A stretch of DNA of 64,000 bases. Source: CAUZIZ01 sp965219005. GTDB taxonomy: Bacteria > Acidobacteriota > UBA6911 > RPQK01 > JAJDTT01. The notes under the pieces were generated by a model that worked only from the letters and a program-made list of their open reading frames with translations, was not told the DNA's origin and ran no database searches. Location of the stretch: positions 62,001 to 126,000 of the forward strand of contig CBDCMS010000003.1 of NCBI GenBank assembly GCA_965219005.1, in the 5' to 3' direction. The translations under genes were made by a program, and so were the position numbers. Shown here in pieces: positions 1 to 7,697 of the stretch (position 1 is the stretch's first letter; each line of letters starts with the position of its first letter).

Positions 1-152
1 CGCGTGGCGCCCAGTCGCGATTAGACTTCCCCGAGCGAGATGATGAGAACTTTCTCCATCATCATCTGGCCTATGCCTCCGACGAGGGGCCGCGGCTGGA
101 GAAGCAGCCAGTGACGATCACTCGTTGGCCTCCACAGGAGCGGAAGTACTGA
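1..152 (+). CDS. frdA: Fumarate reductase flavoprotein subunit, C-terminal end (partial)
   Basis: Only the last 49 codons are inside the window; reading from base 3 gives a tail containing 'RLDFPERDDENFLHHHLAY' and ending '..PPQERKY'. This matches the conserved end of FrdA/SdhA proteins, where the E-R-D-D-x-N-(F/W)-L-x-H block precedes the C-terminus. The covalent-FAD subunit carries the fumarate/succinate active site on the cytoplasmic side. It lies 45 bp upstream of frdB in the same direction, so it is the first visible gene of an frdABCD operon. The N-terminal FAD domain is outside the window. Confidence 0.9.
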   Translation, partial: RGAQSRLDFPERDDENFLHHHLAYASDEGPRLEKQPVTITRWPPQERKY

Positions 153-197
153 GCCCATGGTGCTCATTCCAGGACACCCAGCTTTCGTGAGTTATCT

Positions 198-938
198 ATG
201 AGCGAGATCAAGATCACCGTAACGCGATACGATCCGGAGGAGGATTCGCAACCGTATGAGCAGAGCTACTCAGTCCCGTATCGCGAGGACTGGGTGGTTC
301 TAGATGCACTCAACCACATCAAGGACCATATTGATGGCACCCTGAGCTTTCGCTGGTCGTGTCGCATGGGGGTATGTGGCAGCTGTGGGATGACGGTCAA
401 TGGAGTTCCCAAGCTAACCTGTGCCGTCTTCTTGAAGGACTACTATCCCAACGAGATAAAGGTAGCGCCACTCGCCAATTTCCCGATTCTCCGGGATCTG
501 GTCGTTGACATGTCTGACTTCATGGACAAACTGCAGGAAGTCAAGCCGTGGATGATTCGTGAAGAGGAGAAGCCGATCACAGAAGGAGAGTACCTTCAAT
601 CGCCGGATCAGTTGGCCGAGTTCAGACAATTCAGCATGTGCATCAACTGCATGCTCTGTTACGCCGCCTGCCCGGTTTACGGCAACGACTCGAGCTTTAT
701 CGGACCGGCCGCCATCGCTTTGGCACACCGCTATGACATGGACTCAAGGGAGCAGGGTCAGGCCGAGCGCACACCGATTATCGGCAGTCATGAGGGTATC
801 TGGGAGTGCACCTTCGTGGGAGAGTGCACTGAGGTTTGTCCCAAGCATGTCGACCCAGCAGCCGCGATCCAACGTTCCAAGGTACAGCTGACCAAGGACT
901 ACATGCTGTCGATGATCTGGCCCTGGGGGAAGTCGTGA
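198..938 (+). CDS. frdB: Fumarate reductase iron-sulfur subunit
   Basis: The 246-residue protein has the normal length for FrdB. Cysteine motifs appear in the expected order: a plant-type [2Fe-2S] loop 'CRMGVCGSCGM' near residues 55-65, then 'CINCMLCYAACPVY' near 148-161, and a third set 'CTFVGECTEVCP' near 204-215 that completes the [4Fe-4S] and [3Fe-4S] centres. It passes electrons between the flavin in FrdA and menaquinol bound at the FrdC/FrdD membrane anchor. The stop codon overlaps the GTG start of frdC (GTGA), which is typical of translational coupling in a complex-encoding operon. Confidence 0.95.
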   Translation: MSEIKITVTRYDPEEDSQPYEQSYSVPYREDWVVLDALNHIKDHIDGTLSFRWSCRMGVCGSCGMTVNGVPKLTCAVFLKDYYPNEIKVAPLANFPILRDLVVDMSDFMDKLQEVKPWMIREEEKPITEGEYLQSPDQLAEFRQFSMCINCMLCYAACPVYGNDSSFIGPAAIALAHRYDMDSREQGQAERTPIIGSHEGIWECTFVGECTEVCPKHVDPAAAIQRSKVQLTKDYMLSMIWPWGKS

Positions 939-1342
939 ATCAGGCGAGGCCACACCAATACCCTGTTTATAAACAGCCAATGTCGGCCACCTGGTGGCTG
1001 AGTACCCGAAACTACTTCCTCTTCATGCTGCGGGAGGTGTCGGCTCTCTTCGTGGCGTTGTTTGTCGTGTCCTATCTGGTGGGGCTTTATCGTCTATCCC
1101 AGGGAGAGGCCGAATATACAGCGTATCTGGAGTCCCTCCAGACGCCCTTTGCCTGCGTCTCGTTCTTAGTGATTCTGGCGTTTGCCCTCTACCATACGGC
1201 CACCTGGTTTAGTTTGACCCCAATCGTAATGGTTGTCCGCCTGGGGAGCCGCGTGATTCCTCCTCGGTTGATTCTGTTGACGAACTATCTGGTCTGGCTG
1301 GTGCTCTCCGGGCTCCTCTTCTATCTTTTGGGGACGAGTTAA
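935..1342 (+). CDS. frdC: Fumarate reductase membrane anchor subunit C
   Basis: The protein is 135 residues with three hydrophobic helices. Landmarks of E. coli-type FrdC are visible: the early 'TWW' motif, 'FMLRE' at the start of helix 1 (E. coli Glu29 region) and 'LYHTATWF' at the end of helix 2 (E. coli 'LLHTKTWF', quinone-site His). The GTG at 935 is chosen because it overlaps the frdB stop in the same way seen in other frd operons, and because a later ATG would remove the N-terminal region. With FrdD it anchors FrdAB and binds menaquinol; this anchor type carries no haem. Confidence 0.88.
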   Translation: MNQARPHQYPVYKQPMSATWWLSTRNYFLFMLREVSALFVALFVVSYLVGLYRLSQGEAEYTAYLESLQTPFACVSFLVILAFALYHTATWFSLTPIVMVVRLGSRVIPPRLILLTNYLVWLVLSGLLFYLLGTS

Positions 1343-1343
1343 A

Positions 1344-1706
1344 TTGGCAGCGAGATTGAAGACCACAGATCCGTTTTGGTGGGCGCTGTTTTCGGCCGGC
1401 GGCACCCTGGCCGCGTTCCTGTTGCCGGCTCACATCTTGATTACGGGTGTGGGAATCAGTTTCGGCTGGATCGAACCTGAGGTGATCGGATACCAACGCC
1501 TACTCAGCTGGTTGGAGCATCCACTTCTCAAGATCTATCTTCTCCTCTTGATCTCTTTGTCCCTCTTCCATTGGGCCCATCGCTTTCGCTACGTCCTGAT
1601 CGACATGGGCCTGAGGAGCATCAAAGCTCCGGTAGCGATCCTTTGCTATGGCACCGCGATCACAGCCACGATCGCGACCCTCGTCCTTTTGTTCTTCTAT
1701 CTGTAG
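1344..1706 (+). CDS. frdD: Fumarate reductase membrane anchor subunit D
   Basis: The 120-residue protein starts at a TTG one base after the frdC stop. The opening 'DPFWWALFSAGG' corresponds to the 'EPVFWGLFGAGG' of E. coli FrdD, including the Trp placed near the quinone site, and three transmembrane segments follow, with 'HWAHRFRYVLIDMG' resembling the E. coli 'LHRMHHAMHDL' loop. It pairs with FrdC as the second membrane anchor. It is the last gene of the operon; a short stretch with two copies of 'ggtcgcaggtc' follows, and no clear U-rich terminator is visible. Confidence 0.87.
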   Translation: MAARLKTTDPFWWALFSAGGTLAAFLLPAHILITGVGISFGWIEPEVIGYQRLLSWLEHPLLKIYLLLLISLSLFHWAHRFRYVLIDMGLRSIKAPVAILCYGTAITATIATLVLLFFYL

Positions 1707-1828
1707 GAAGGGTCGCAGGTCACAGGTCAAGAATGGTCGCAGGTCGCTGAGGAAGGCATCTATTGATGTAAGAGCGAAACAGTGCCATGAACGGGTTAAC
1801 TGCCAGTATTACGAAATCAAGCCCGGCA

Positions 1829-1893
1829 GAGCCGCGAACGACTTGACGTGTCAGCAATTCGAGGCCGAATTCCGAGGAGAGAGCTGGACAACA
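1829..1893 (+). repeat. Dispersed repeat R2, copy 1
   Basis: This intergenic sequence contains 'agagccgcgaacgacttgac' followed, after a variable spacer, by 'ttccgaggag'. The same two blocks in the same order occur at about 9170-9231 and, inverted, at about 9376-9432, and a degenerate copy of the first block occurs near 9622. The unit sits between the frd operon and the convergent cytochrome gene. No coding role is apparent. Confidence 0.6.
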
Positions 1894-1965
1894 GCACGAT
1901 CTCCCCTATCCACGAACTGGAGTTCTCCCCTGAATGGTCCAGCGCGGCTGAGTCGCCGAGACAAG

Positions 1966-2391
1966 CTACTTGAGGCTGTCGAGGAAACGGACAACGGCCT
2001 CCAGATCCGGATCATCCAGCTTATCGAACCGAGGCATCCACTTTTGTCTTCCCTCAAATCCTGTAGTAACCTCTTCGTCCGGAACGGAGTGCGGATTCAT
2101 CAGTTGGTTTTTCAACCATTCTGTCTTGCGGCCTCGGCGGCCCTGATGAGTCAGATTGGGGCCAATCTTTCCGCTGAGGTTGAGTCCCCGGGCCTGTAGA
2201 GTGTGACAGGACCCACATCGGTTGGACGCGATGATTTGCTTGGCTCTCTGTTCCTGTGCGTTGCTGAGATTGCTCCCGGCTCTGGATTCCTCACACCCGG
2301 TTGAGATCAGTGCAAGCAACGCCAGAGCAGCCGCGCTCCTCAGAGGACCAAAAATCCGATTGACCGGTGAGACCGAATCGATCCGAGACAT
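1966..2391 (-). CDS. Cytochrome c lipoprotein, single haem
   Basis: The 141-residue protein has an N-terminal hydrophobic segment ending in a lipobox-like 'ISTGC' near residue 33, so it is probably a lipid-anchored exported protein. A single class I haem motif 'CGSCH' lies near residues 59-63, and 'WMPRF' near residue 120 supplies the likely axial Met. The C-terminal 'DDPDLEAVVRFLDSL' is the usual last helix of small c-type cytochromes. It is convergent with the frd operon. A role in periplasmic electron transfer is likely, but its partner cannot be read from the neighbourhood. Confidence 0.85.
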   Translation of the reverse strand: MSRIDSVSPVNRIFGPLRSAAALALLALISTGCEESRAGSNLSNAQEQRAKQIIASNRCGSCHTLQARGLNLSGKIGPNLTHQGRRGRKTEWLKNQLMNPHSVPDEEVTTGFEGRQKWMPRFDKLDDPDLEAVVRFLDSLK

Positions 2392-2442
2392 CGTATTAGA
2401 GATTGTATCGTAGTGATTTAGCGTTTTGCAAAAATAAATTTA

Positions 2443-2889
2443 GTGACGACTAAACCCGTGTCTATTCTTTTCGTATGCACCGCCAACTCGGCGCGGAGCC
2501 AAATGGCAGAGGGGTTTGCACGCTTTTATGGGGGAGGTCAGGTAGAAGTCGACAGCGCTGGGACCCATCCAACGCGAGTGAATCCCTACGCGGTCGAGGT
2601 CATGTCCGAAGTAGGCATCGACATCTCCGGCCAGACCTCTGACTCGCTGGCCGGAAAGAATCTGAACCGATACCAGTATCTAGTAACCCTGTGTGGTCAG
2701 GCAGAGGCCGCCTGCCCATTGTTGCCACCCGGTTTGGCGGCAGAACACTGGGGGCTTCCCGATCCGGCTGCAACTGTTGGAGTGCGTTCGGACCTCATCG
2801 CGGGATTTAGGGCGGTCCGTTCCCAGATCGAGCGACGTGTGAAGGAGCTTCTAGAGAGGATCCCGTCAGAGCATTCACCCACAGTGTGA
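2443..2889 (+). CDS. arsC: Low-molecular-weight phosphatase-family arsenate reductase
   Basis: The 148-residue protein has the LMW-PTP P-loop 'VCTANSARS' (Cys-X5-Arg) near residues 10-18, the downstream redox cysteines in 'LCGQAEAACP' near residues 83-92, and an Asp-Pro ('LPDPA') near residue 107. This arrangement is that of thioredoxin-coupled arsenate reductases rather than protein tyrosine phosphatases, which lack the later cysteines. It would reduce arsenate to arsenite in the cytoplasm. The start is GTG at 2443. No arsR, arsB or acr3 gene is adjacent, so it looks solitary here. Confidence 0.82.
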   Translation: MTTKPVSILFVCTANSARSQMAEGFARFYGGGQVEVDSAGTHPTRVNPYAVEVMSEVGIDISGQTSDSLAGKNLNRYQYLVTLCGQAEAACPLLPPGLAAEHWGLPDPAATVGVRSDLIAGFRAVRSQIERRVKELLERIPSEHSPTV

Positions 2890-2928
2890 TCTTGCTCTGC
2901 CCCTCCTCATCCGGATAGAATCACAACG

Positions 2929-3222
2929 ATGCGAAGAGTCCTGTGGTTGCTGCTAAGCGTTTCGCTCCTGCTCCAGCCGGGGTGTTTCTGGAGGAAGGGC
3001 AAGCCGATTGAGGAAAAGGTGTTCGACGTTTACGGGACCGTCAAGGCTGTCTCCGACGAAGAGCTGGTCTTGAGTACCAAGAAGGGCACAGAGCTTACGT
3101 TCTTGTTTACGCCCAGCTCGATCAGGGGAGGCGAGTTCGACGAAGGAACCTACGTTCACACCTATTACAAGAAAAAGGGAGACAGTAATCACGTAACCAT
3201 GGTCGTAGCAAAGATAGACTAG
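2929..3222 (+). CDS. Small lipoprotein of unknown function
   Basis: The 97-residue protein begins with a basic-hydrophobic signal ending in the lipobox 'LQPGC' (Cys near residue 19), so it should be lipidated and exported. The mature part is short, with 'VYGTVKAVSDEELVLSTKKG', a pattern of alternating beta-strands like small OB-fold or YgiW-type domains, but the family is not recognised. It follows arsC by 39 bp and precedes the next gene by 10 bp, so cotranscription with the downstream gene is likely. Confidence 0.6.
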   Translation: MRRVLWLLLSVSLLLQPGCFWRKGKPIEEKVFDVYGTVKAVSDEELVLSTKKGTELTFLFTPSSIRGGEFDEGTYVHTYYKKKGDSNHVTMVVAKID

Positions 3223-3232
3223 CTTCTGACAC

Positions 3233-4015
3233 ATGAGTGATCAGATTGTCTTGCCTGCTGATTTTAGCCACCATCTGCGGATCCCAAACGCAGAAGAACG
3301 GCTGTCTGAGGCGATGTCCGTAGGGCTAAGGATGCTGGAGGCGGGTGTTCCCCTTCTTCCCAATCCGGACCACGCCGCTATTTTTTGCGATCCTCCCCAA
3401 GCAGTGGCAGGACCCCTGAAGAAACTCGGATATGTCGCCGGCTGGGATAACAGGTGCTACCCTTCCCCAGTCGACGGGCATGACTATATCAACGTCCCCT
3501 CAGGGCTGCCGACCCAGAGTTCGGCGCGCGCTCGGGGATGGTTCGACTATGTTGCCGTGGTCCATCCCGTGGACGAGGACGCCAGGGAGCACATGCTGAG
3601 CCATGGGTACGGGAATCCCTTCGTTCACCATATTACGTGGGGTCTGGCTCCGCCGGCGCGAGCCCAGGACAGCGAACTGGAGTATGCAGGGCAGCTGGTG
3701 TCCTTCATGGCGAGAGTCAGAAAGCGTATCGCCGAAGTACTGGCTCAAGAACCCGGCACCTTGATCCTGGCCCTTCCACAAGGAGTGGTCGAGTCTCCCG
3801 GATTCTCTGAGCGGACTACGGAATGGCTTGGCGATTTGACCGAGCAGGAGTATCAGATCGAAACCATGCAGGGGGGAGGATTCCTGCTCCAGTTTTTTGT
3901 GCTGACGGGAGGAAGACTCGAGGTCGCTCTCAGAGTAGCGACCCAACAGACTTTCAACCCCAAGAGCGTCGACAAGATCTCAAAGGATGAGATCAGCACC
4001 ATGCAGTCGGATTGA
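3233..4015 (+). CDS. Conserved-looking protein of unknown function
   Basis: The 260-residue protein has no signal peptide or transmembrane segment. I do not recognise the family. Visible features are an aromatic and His-rich central part ('FVHHITWGLAPP' near residues 130-141), a predicted long helix at about 150-170 and a Gly-rich 'MQGGGFLLQFFVLTGG' near 207-222. The reading frame is uninterrupted, the ATG at 3233 has only 10 bp to the upstream lipoprotein gene, and composition is normal, so it is a real gene. The downstream Gfo/Idh/MocA gene is 75 bp away, and a shared small-molecule pathway is possible but unproven. Confidence 0.6.
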   Translation: MSDQIVLPADFSHHLRIPNAEERLSEAMSVGLRMLEAGVPLLPNPDHAAIFCDPPQAVAGPLKKLGYVAGWDNRCYPSPVDGHDYINVPSGLPTQSSARARGWFDYVAVVHPVDEDAREHMLSHGYGNPFVHHITWGLAPPARAQDSELEYAGQLVSFMARVRKRIAEVLAQEPGTLILALPQGVVESPGFSERTTEWLGDLTEQEYQIETMQGGGFLLQFFVLTGGRLEVALRVATQQTFNPKSVDKISKDEISTMQSD

Positions 4016-4090
4016 CTCTTCCTGGTTGGCCGACACCCCTCAAGAGCACACTGTTCTCATTACAGGTTCCGTTTAGCCGGAAAGGCAGTT

Positions 4091-5137
4091 ATGCAAGAAA
4101 AATATGACACTCTACGTATAGGCCTGGTAGGGGCCGGAGCAAACACCAAGAGACAACATATCCCGGGCTTTCAAGCTCTACCCGACGTAGAAATCGTCTG
4201 CGTCGCCAATCGCAGTCGGGAATCCTCTGAAAAGGTGGCCCGAGAATACAACATTCCTGAGATCAAGGACTCCTGGCACGATGTCATCTCCTCTCCTGAT
4301 GTCGATGCGGTCTGCATTGGCACCTGGCCCTACCTGCATCGTGAGATTACCTGTGCAGCGTTGGAAGAAGGGAAGCACGTCCTTTGCGAAGCCAGGATGG
4401 CGATGGACCTGTCCGAGGCACGAACCATGCTGGAGGCTTCGAGGGACAAGTCGCACCTGGTGACACAGCTTGTGCCGACTCCACTCGGTCTCCGCGTCCA
4501 CCGGACGGTTCGAAGGATTCTGGACGAGGGTGGCCTGGGGGAATGGTTAGCAGTGGAGGTTCGCGATCTCTGGGATGACCTCACCGATCCTCAGACCCCA
4601 TTGAAGTGGAGACAGCGCAAGGAGCTCTCGGGCCATAACTACGTGAGCCTGGGACAGTGGTTTGAAATCCTGGTGCGCTGGTTGGGTTCGGTCGAATGGA
4701 TCGACACCTGTGCCAAGATCCATATCGATTCCAAGCATGATCCAGAAACGAGCAGTCCCTACTCGGTGGAGATGCCGGATCATCTGAGTGTGGTCACTCA
4801 ATTTCAAAACGGTGCTGCCGGGCACCTGCTGTGCAGTGCTGTGGCGGGCAGCGAGCCCGAGTCGCTGCTGCGGCTTCAAGGCAGCAAGGGGACGCTCAGA
4901 TACAACGCTGCAACTGAGGCTCTGCATTGGTTTGACCGAGGAAGCGATGTTCCCCAAGAGGTGGAGGTCGAAGCCGGGGGCGGATGGCGGGTTGAGGAAG
5001 AGTTCGTCAGTGCCATCAGAGGTCAGGAGCAGGTAGAGTTTACCGATTTTGCAACCGGTGTCCGCTACATGGAACTTTCCGAGTCGGTTTATCGAAGCTG
5101 GTCTGAAGGTAGGAGAGTCCAGCTACCGCTGCCGTGA
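4091..5137 (+). CDS. Gfo/Idh/MocA family oxidoreductase
   Basis: The 348-residue protein has the N-terminal Rossmann signature 'RIGLVGAGANTKRQHIPGF' near residues 8-26 and the family's second landmark 'EGKHVLCEARMAMDL' near 93-107, where the usual motif is E-K-P-(M/L). Here the expected catalytic-loop Lys of 'EKP' is replaced by 'EAR', which is uncommon. The C-terminal half carries the family's alpha/beta domain with 'SLRL.G.KGTLRY'-like sequence. These enzymes oxidise sugars or inositols with NAD(P). The substrate cannot be deduced, and the altered motif makes catalysis less certain than the fold. Confidence 0.8.
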   Translation: MQEKYDTLRIGLVGAGANTKRQHIPGFQALPDVEIVCVANRSRESSEKVAREYNIPEIKDSWHDVISSPDVDAVCIGTWPYLHREITCAALEEGKHVLCEARMAMDLSEARTMLEASRDKSHLVTQLVPTPLGLRVHRTVRRILDEGGLGEWLAVEVRDLWDDLTDPQTPLKWRQRKELSGHNYVSLGQWFEILVRWLGSVEWIDTCAKIHIDSKHDPETSSPYSVEMPDHLSVVTQFQNGAAGHLLCSAVAGSEPESLLRLQGSKGTLRYNAATEALHWFDRGSDVPQEVEVEAGGGWRVEEEFVSAIRGQEQVEFTDFATGVRYMELSESVYRSWSEGRRVQLPLP

Positions 5138-5173
5138 GGGTCCGGGACTCGCAGGGCTATTGCTAGAAAAATC

Positions 5174-5319
5174 CCAAGGTACAAGATACAAACAAATTCC
5201 AAGGGACAAGCATCAAATTCCAAATAATCCGAAGTTGCTGACCCTCCGGTAGCATTCCTGAGTGGTCACGGGAGTCTTGATATTTGGAATTTGGAATTTG
5301 TTTGTATCTTGTATCTTGG
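5174..5319. repeat. Nested long inverted repeat (possible MITE or REP-type element)
   Basis: The arms 5174-5202 and 5291-5319 are reverse complements at 28 of 29 positions. Inside them a second perfect 13-bp pair (5214-5226 with 5281-5293) repeats the phrase 'caaattccaaata'. The element is A+T-rich compared with its surroundings and fills the gap between two convergent genes. It could act as a bidirectional terminator for them, but its length and nesting resemble a small mobile palindromic element more than a standard terminator. Confidence 0.7.
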
Positions 5320-5346
5320 TGCTTATCTTGATTGGAGTTTCCGGTT

Positions 5347-6654
5347 TCACACCAACTCCTTCAAGACCCGGATGGTTCTGTCGATTTCGGCAATCGTGTT
5401 GTAGAAGTGCGTGGATACGCGAACAGCTTCGTGTCCGTCACGCACATGCTCATCGACACTGATGTCGTGTTCTTCGAATCTGGCCCGCATCTCCAGGCCC
5501 CCCCGACCCTCGACTTCGAACATAGTCATTCCCGGAGACGAGACCTGGGGTGAGATCGAGCTTACGAGATGGATCCGAGGTGTTTTGACCAATTCGGCTT
5601 TCAGATGGTCCGACAGCCTCCGATTTCGTGCCTCGATTCTGGGCATGCCGATTGTGTTGATGAACTCCAAGGCGGCGCCGATGGAGGCTCTGACTGGGAT
5701 ACTCTTCGTCCCAGGTGCCTGATAGCGTGCTGCTCCTGGTGGCGACCCCTTTGCATCGAGGGGGAAGAACTCTTCCTGAAAGCTCTTCCGAACGTACAAC
5801 ATTCCAGTCCCCATGGGTGCCAGTACCCACTTGTGGAGGCTGTTGGCGTAGAGGTCGCAGCCCAGGTCATGAAGGTGGATTTCCAGATTCCCTATTGCCT
5901 GAGCTCCGTCGACGGCCGAGATGATCCCTCGTTCCCGAGCCAGGCTACAAAGTTCCTTCACCGGGTAGAGGAGTCCTCCTCGGGTGACCTGGCAAAAGAA
6001 CAGGACCTTGGTCCGATCATTCATGGCCTGCTTCAATGGATCGATTGCCTGATCCTTGCTAGTGAGGGGGCTCGGAATCGGGATCTCCCGGAGAGTGATG
6101 CCCTCCCGCTCAGCACGAAGGCGCCAGGGTCGAATTCCGGCTGGATGTTCATGGGTAGTGGTCAGGACCTCATCCCCTGGTTGTAGCGGGATACCCTTTG
6201 TGATCAGGTCCAGCCCCTCGGTCGCATTGCTCATGAAGGCGATCTCATCGGTATCAGCGCCAATGAGTTCCGCTAGTGAAGGCAGGACTACCTTCTGGAT
6301 CTGTTGGTGAAGCTCGCCCTTTGCCGACGTAGGGTTTGCAGAGATTCTTCGGTAGTGCTCTGCGACTGCATCCACGACTGGTTGAGGAGGAATGCCAAGA
6401 CTCGCGTTGTTGAGGTAAATGGAGTCTGGGTCAATCAAGAATTGATTCTTGATACCGGTCCAGAAGGCCTCCTCCTCAGTTGCAGGGGGTGATGCCTTGT
6501 TGCCTCCAGTAGAGTCTGCCTTCTCGGGACCGCAGCCACTCAACCCCAGGCTGGCCCCGGTGAGAAGTGCGGCGCCTTGGCTGAGAAAATCCCTCCGGGC
6601 CGTTGGTAGTCCCTGGCTTCTACCCTGGTCCGCGTGATCCTTGATTTCGTTCAT
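5347..6654 (-). CDS. Exported class V aminotransferase-fold enzyme (cysteine desulfurase/CefD-like)
   Basis: The 435-residue protein starts with a Tat signal, 'ARRDFLSQGAALLTGASLG', followed directly by a lipobox-like 'GLSGC' (Cys41), so it is probably a Tat-exported lipoprotein. The fold-type I PLP enzyme begins near residue 65. 'VDGAQ' (Asp249) contacts the PLP pyridine and 'NSLHKW' places the Schiff-base Lys at 275. The sequence is closer to the isopenicillin-N-epimerase/CefD branch than to IscS or SufS. An extracytoplasmic PLP enzyme must receive its cofactor before export, which fits the Tat route. The substrate is unknown. Confidence 0.85.
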   Translation of the reverse strand: MNEIKDHADQGRSQGLPTARRDFLSQGAALLTGASLGLSGCGPEKADSTGGNKASPPATEEEAFWTGIKNQFLIDPDSIYLNNASLGIPPQPVVDAVAEHYRRISANPTSAKGELHQQIQKVVLPSLAELIGADTDEIAFMSNATEGLDLITKGIPLQPGDEVLTTTHEHPAGIRPWRLRAEREGITLREIPIPSPLTSKDQAIDPLKQAMNDRTKVLFFCQVTRGGLLYPVKELCSLARERGIISAVDGAQAIGNLEIHLHDLGCDLYANSLHKWVLAPMGTGMLYVRKSFQEEFFPLDAKGSPPGAARYQAPGTKSIPVRASIGAALEFINTIGMPRIEARNRRLSDHLKAELVKTPRIHLVSSISPQVSSPGMTMFEVEGRGGLEMRARFEEHDISVDEHVRDGHEAVRVSTHFYNTIAEIDRTIRVLKELV

Positions 6655-6786
6655 GAGATACCTCCTCCGGGAGACCCGGTACCGGACGCCCTGCCCGTTC
6701 GATGGATCTCATCGGCGCGAGCTATAGTATCCTGTCTTCGCGACCACTCAAATGTGGATGTAATGAAAGGTGGAAAGGAAGGTCCG

Positions 6787-7047
6787 ATGAACGTCGTTTC
6801 AAACAAGACCGAGGCCGATACGATCATCCATATGGATGACCATCACTTCGAAAACTGCAAGTTTACAAACTGTGTCCTGGTCTATAGTGGAGGCGACTTC
6901 AGTTGGCTCAATTGCTCCTTCGACCGGTGCCAGCTCCGCTTTGTCGGGTCAGCCCAGAAGACCATCAACTTCCTCAAGGCTTTTGGAATGGTGCCGCGGC
7001 AGGTACCCCAGACGGCCGATGCGAAGGGATCGTCTCTCGTCAACTGA
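6787..7047 (+). CDS. Small pentapeptide-like protein
   Basis: This 86-residue protein starts at the ATG at 6787, which is preceded at good spacing by a purine-rich 'aaggaagg' ribosome-binding site. Upstream in-frame starts would run into the promoter of the divergent aminotransferase gene. The middle contains spaced aromatic-Asn-Cys units ('FENCKFTNC', 'WLNCSFDRC'), a short stretch like one coil of a pentapeptide-repeat helix, but too short for a full solenoid. The tail 'KTINFLKAFGMVP' is predicted helical. The function is unknown. Confidence 0.6.
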   Translation: MNVVSNKTEADTIIHMDDHHFENCKFTNCVLVYSGGDFSWLNCSFDRCQLRFVGSAQKTINFLKAFGMVPRQVPQTADAKGSSLVN

Positions 7048-7066
7048 GGGCTGGTGTTCCCCAATT

Positions 7067-7471
7067 CTACTCTTGCTTTTTGATTTCCAGAGCCCTGATT
7101 TCGTGGATTTCACGTGTATTTTCGACAAAGGTGATCTTTACTCGATACCCATCCTGAAGATCCGTCCATTCCACACGCTTCTTCCCCAGAGCCTTCTTGA
7201 CAGATCCCTTGGCCTTTATCTTGGGTTTCGAAATGAAGAAGAATGCCCTGGATTCCCCATCTTCCTCATCCACGACGCTGAGCGATTTGGCGTCATGGTG
7301 GATGCCCGAGATGAGGCCCTTGATTGTCTGGGTTGCTCTGAAGCTGGCGGCGCTCTCATCTGGAGTACCGAACTGGGGAGGAGTCGGATCGTTTAGCTGT
7401 GCAAGTCCTGTTGCCACCAGCGGCACCGAACCTAGCAGCAGAAAAAGACCCGAAAGCAGACGCCGAACCAC
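7067..7471 (-). CDS. Small exported protein of unknown function
   Basis: The 134-residue protein has a clear N-terminal signal peptide ('RRLLSGLFLLLGSVPLVATGLAQ') with a cleavage site near residue 24. The mature part consists of predicted beta-strands rich in Lys ('KSLSVVDEEDG', 'ALGKKRVEW', 'YRVKITFVENTREIHEIRALEI'), which resembles small OB-fold periplasmic proteins. It is convergent with the small gene before it and has no evident operon partner. The family is not recognised. Confidence 0.6.
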   Translation of the reverse strand: MVRRLLSGLFLLLGSVPLVATGLAQLNDPTPPQFGTPDESAASFRATQTIKGLISGIHHDAKSLSVVDEEDGESRAFFFISKPKIKAKGSVKKALGKKRVEWTDLQDGYRVKITFVENTREIHEIRALEIKKQE

Positions 7472-7697
7472 GAGACGGACTGGGACGTGCAGTCGGGTAT
7501 TGTTGATTCGAATCGAATCCCTGAATTCAGATTGGTGAATCTTGACCAGTGTTCTTCTCCTGTCGAGATGTCAGAGCTTCCTAGATCGTACCACACGCAT
7601 GGTCCTCCCGGCATCGACTCTGACGGCCAATCGGCTCTTCCAAGTTGGAAGTTCCCCCACCGAGAAGTTTCAGGTAGGCGGCTGGGCTGAACCGCGA

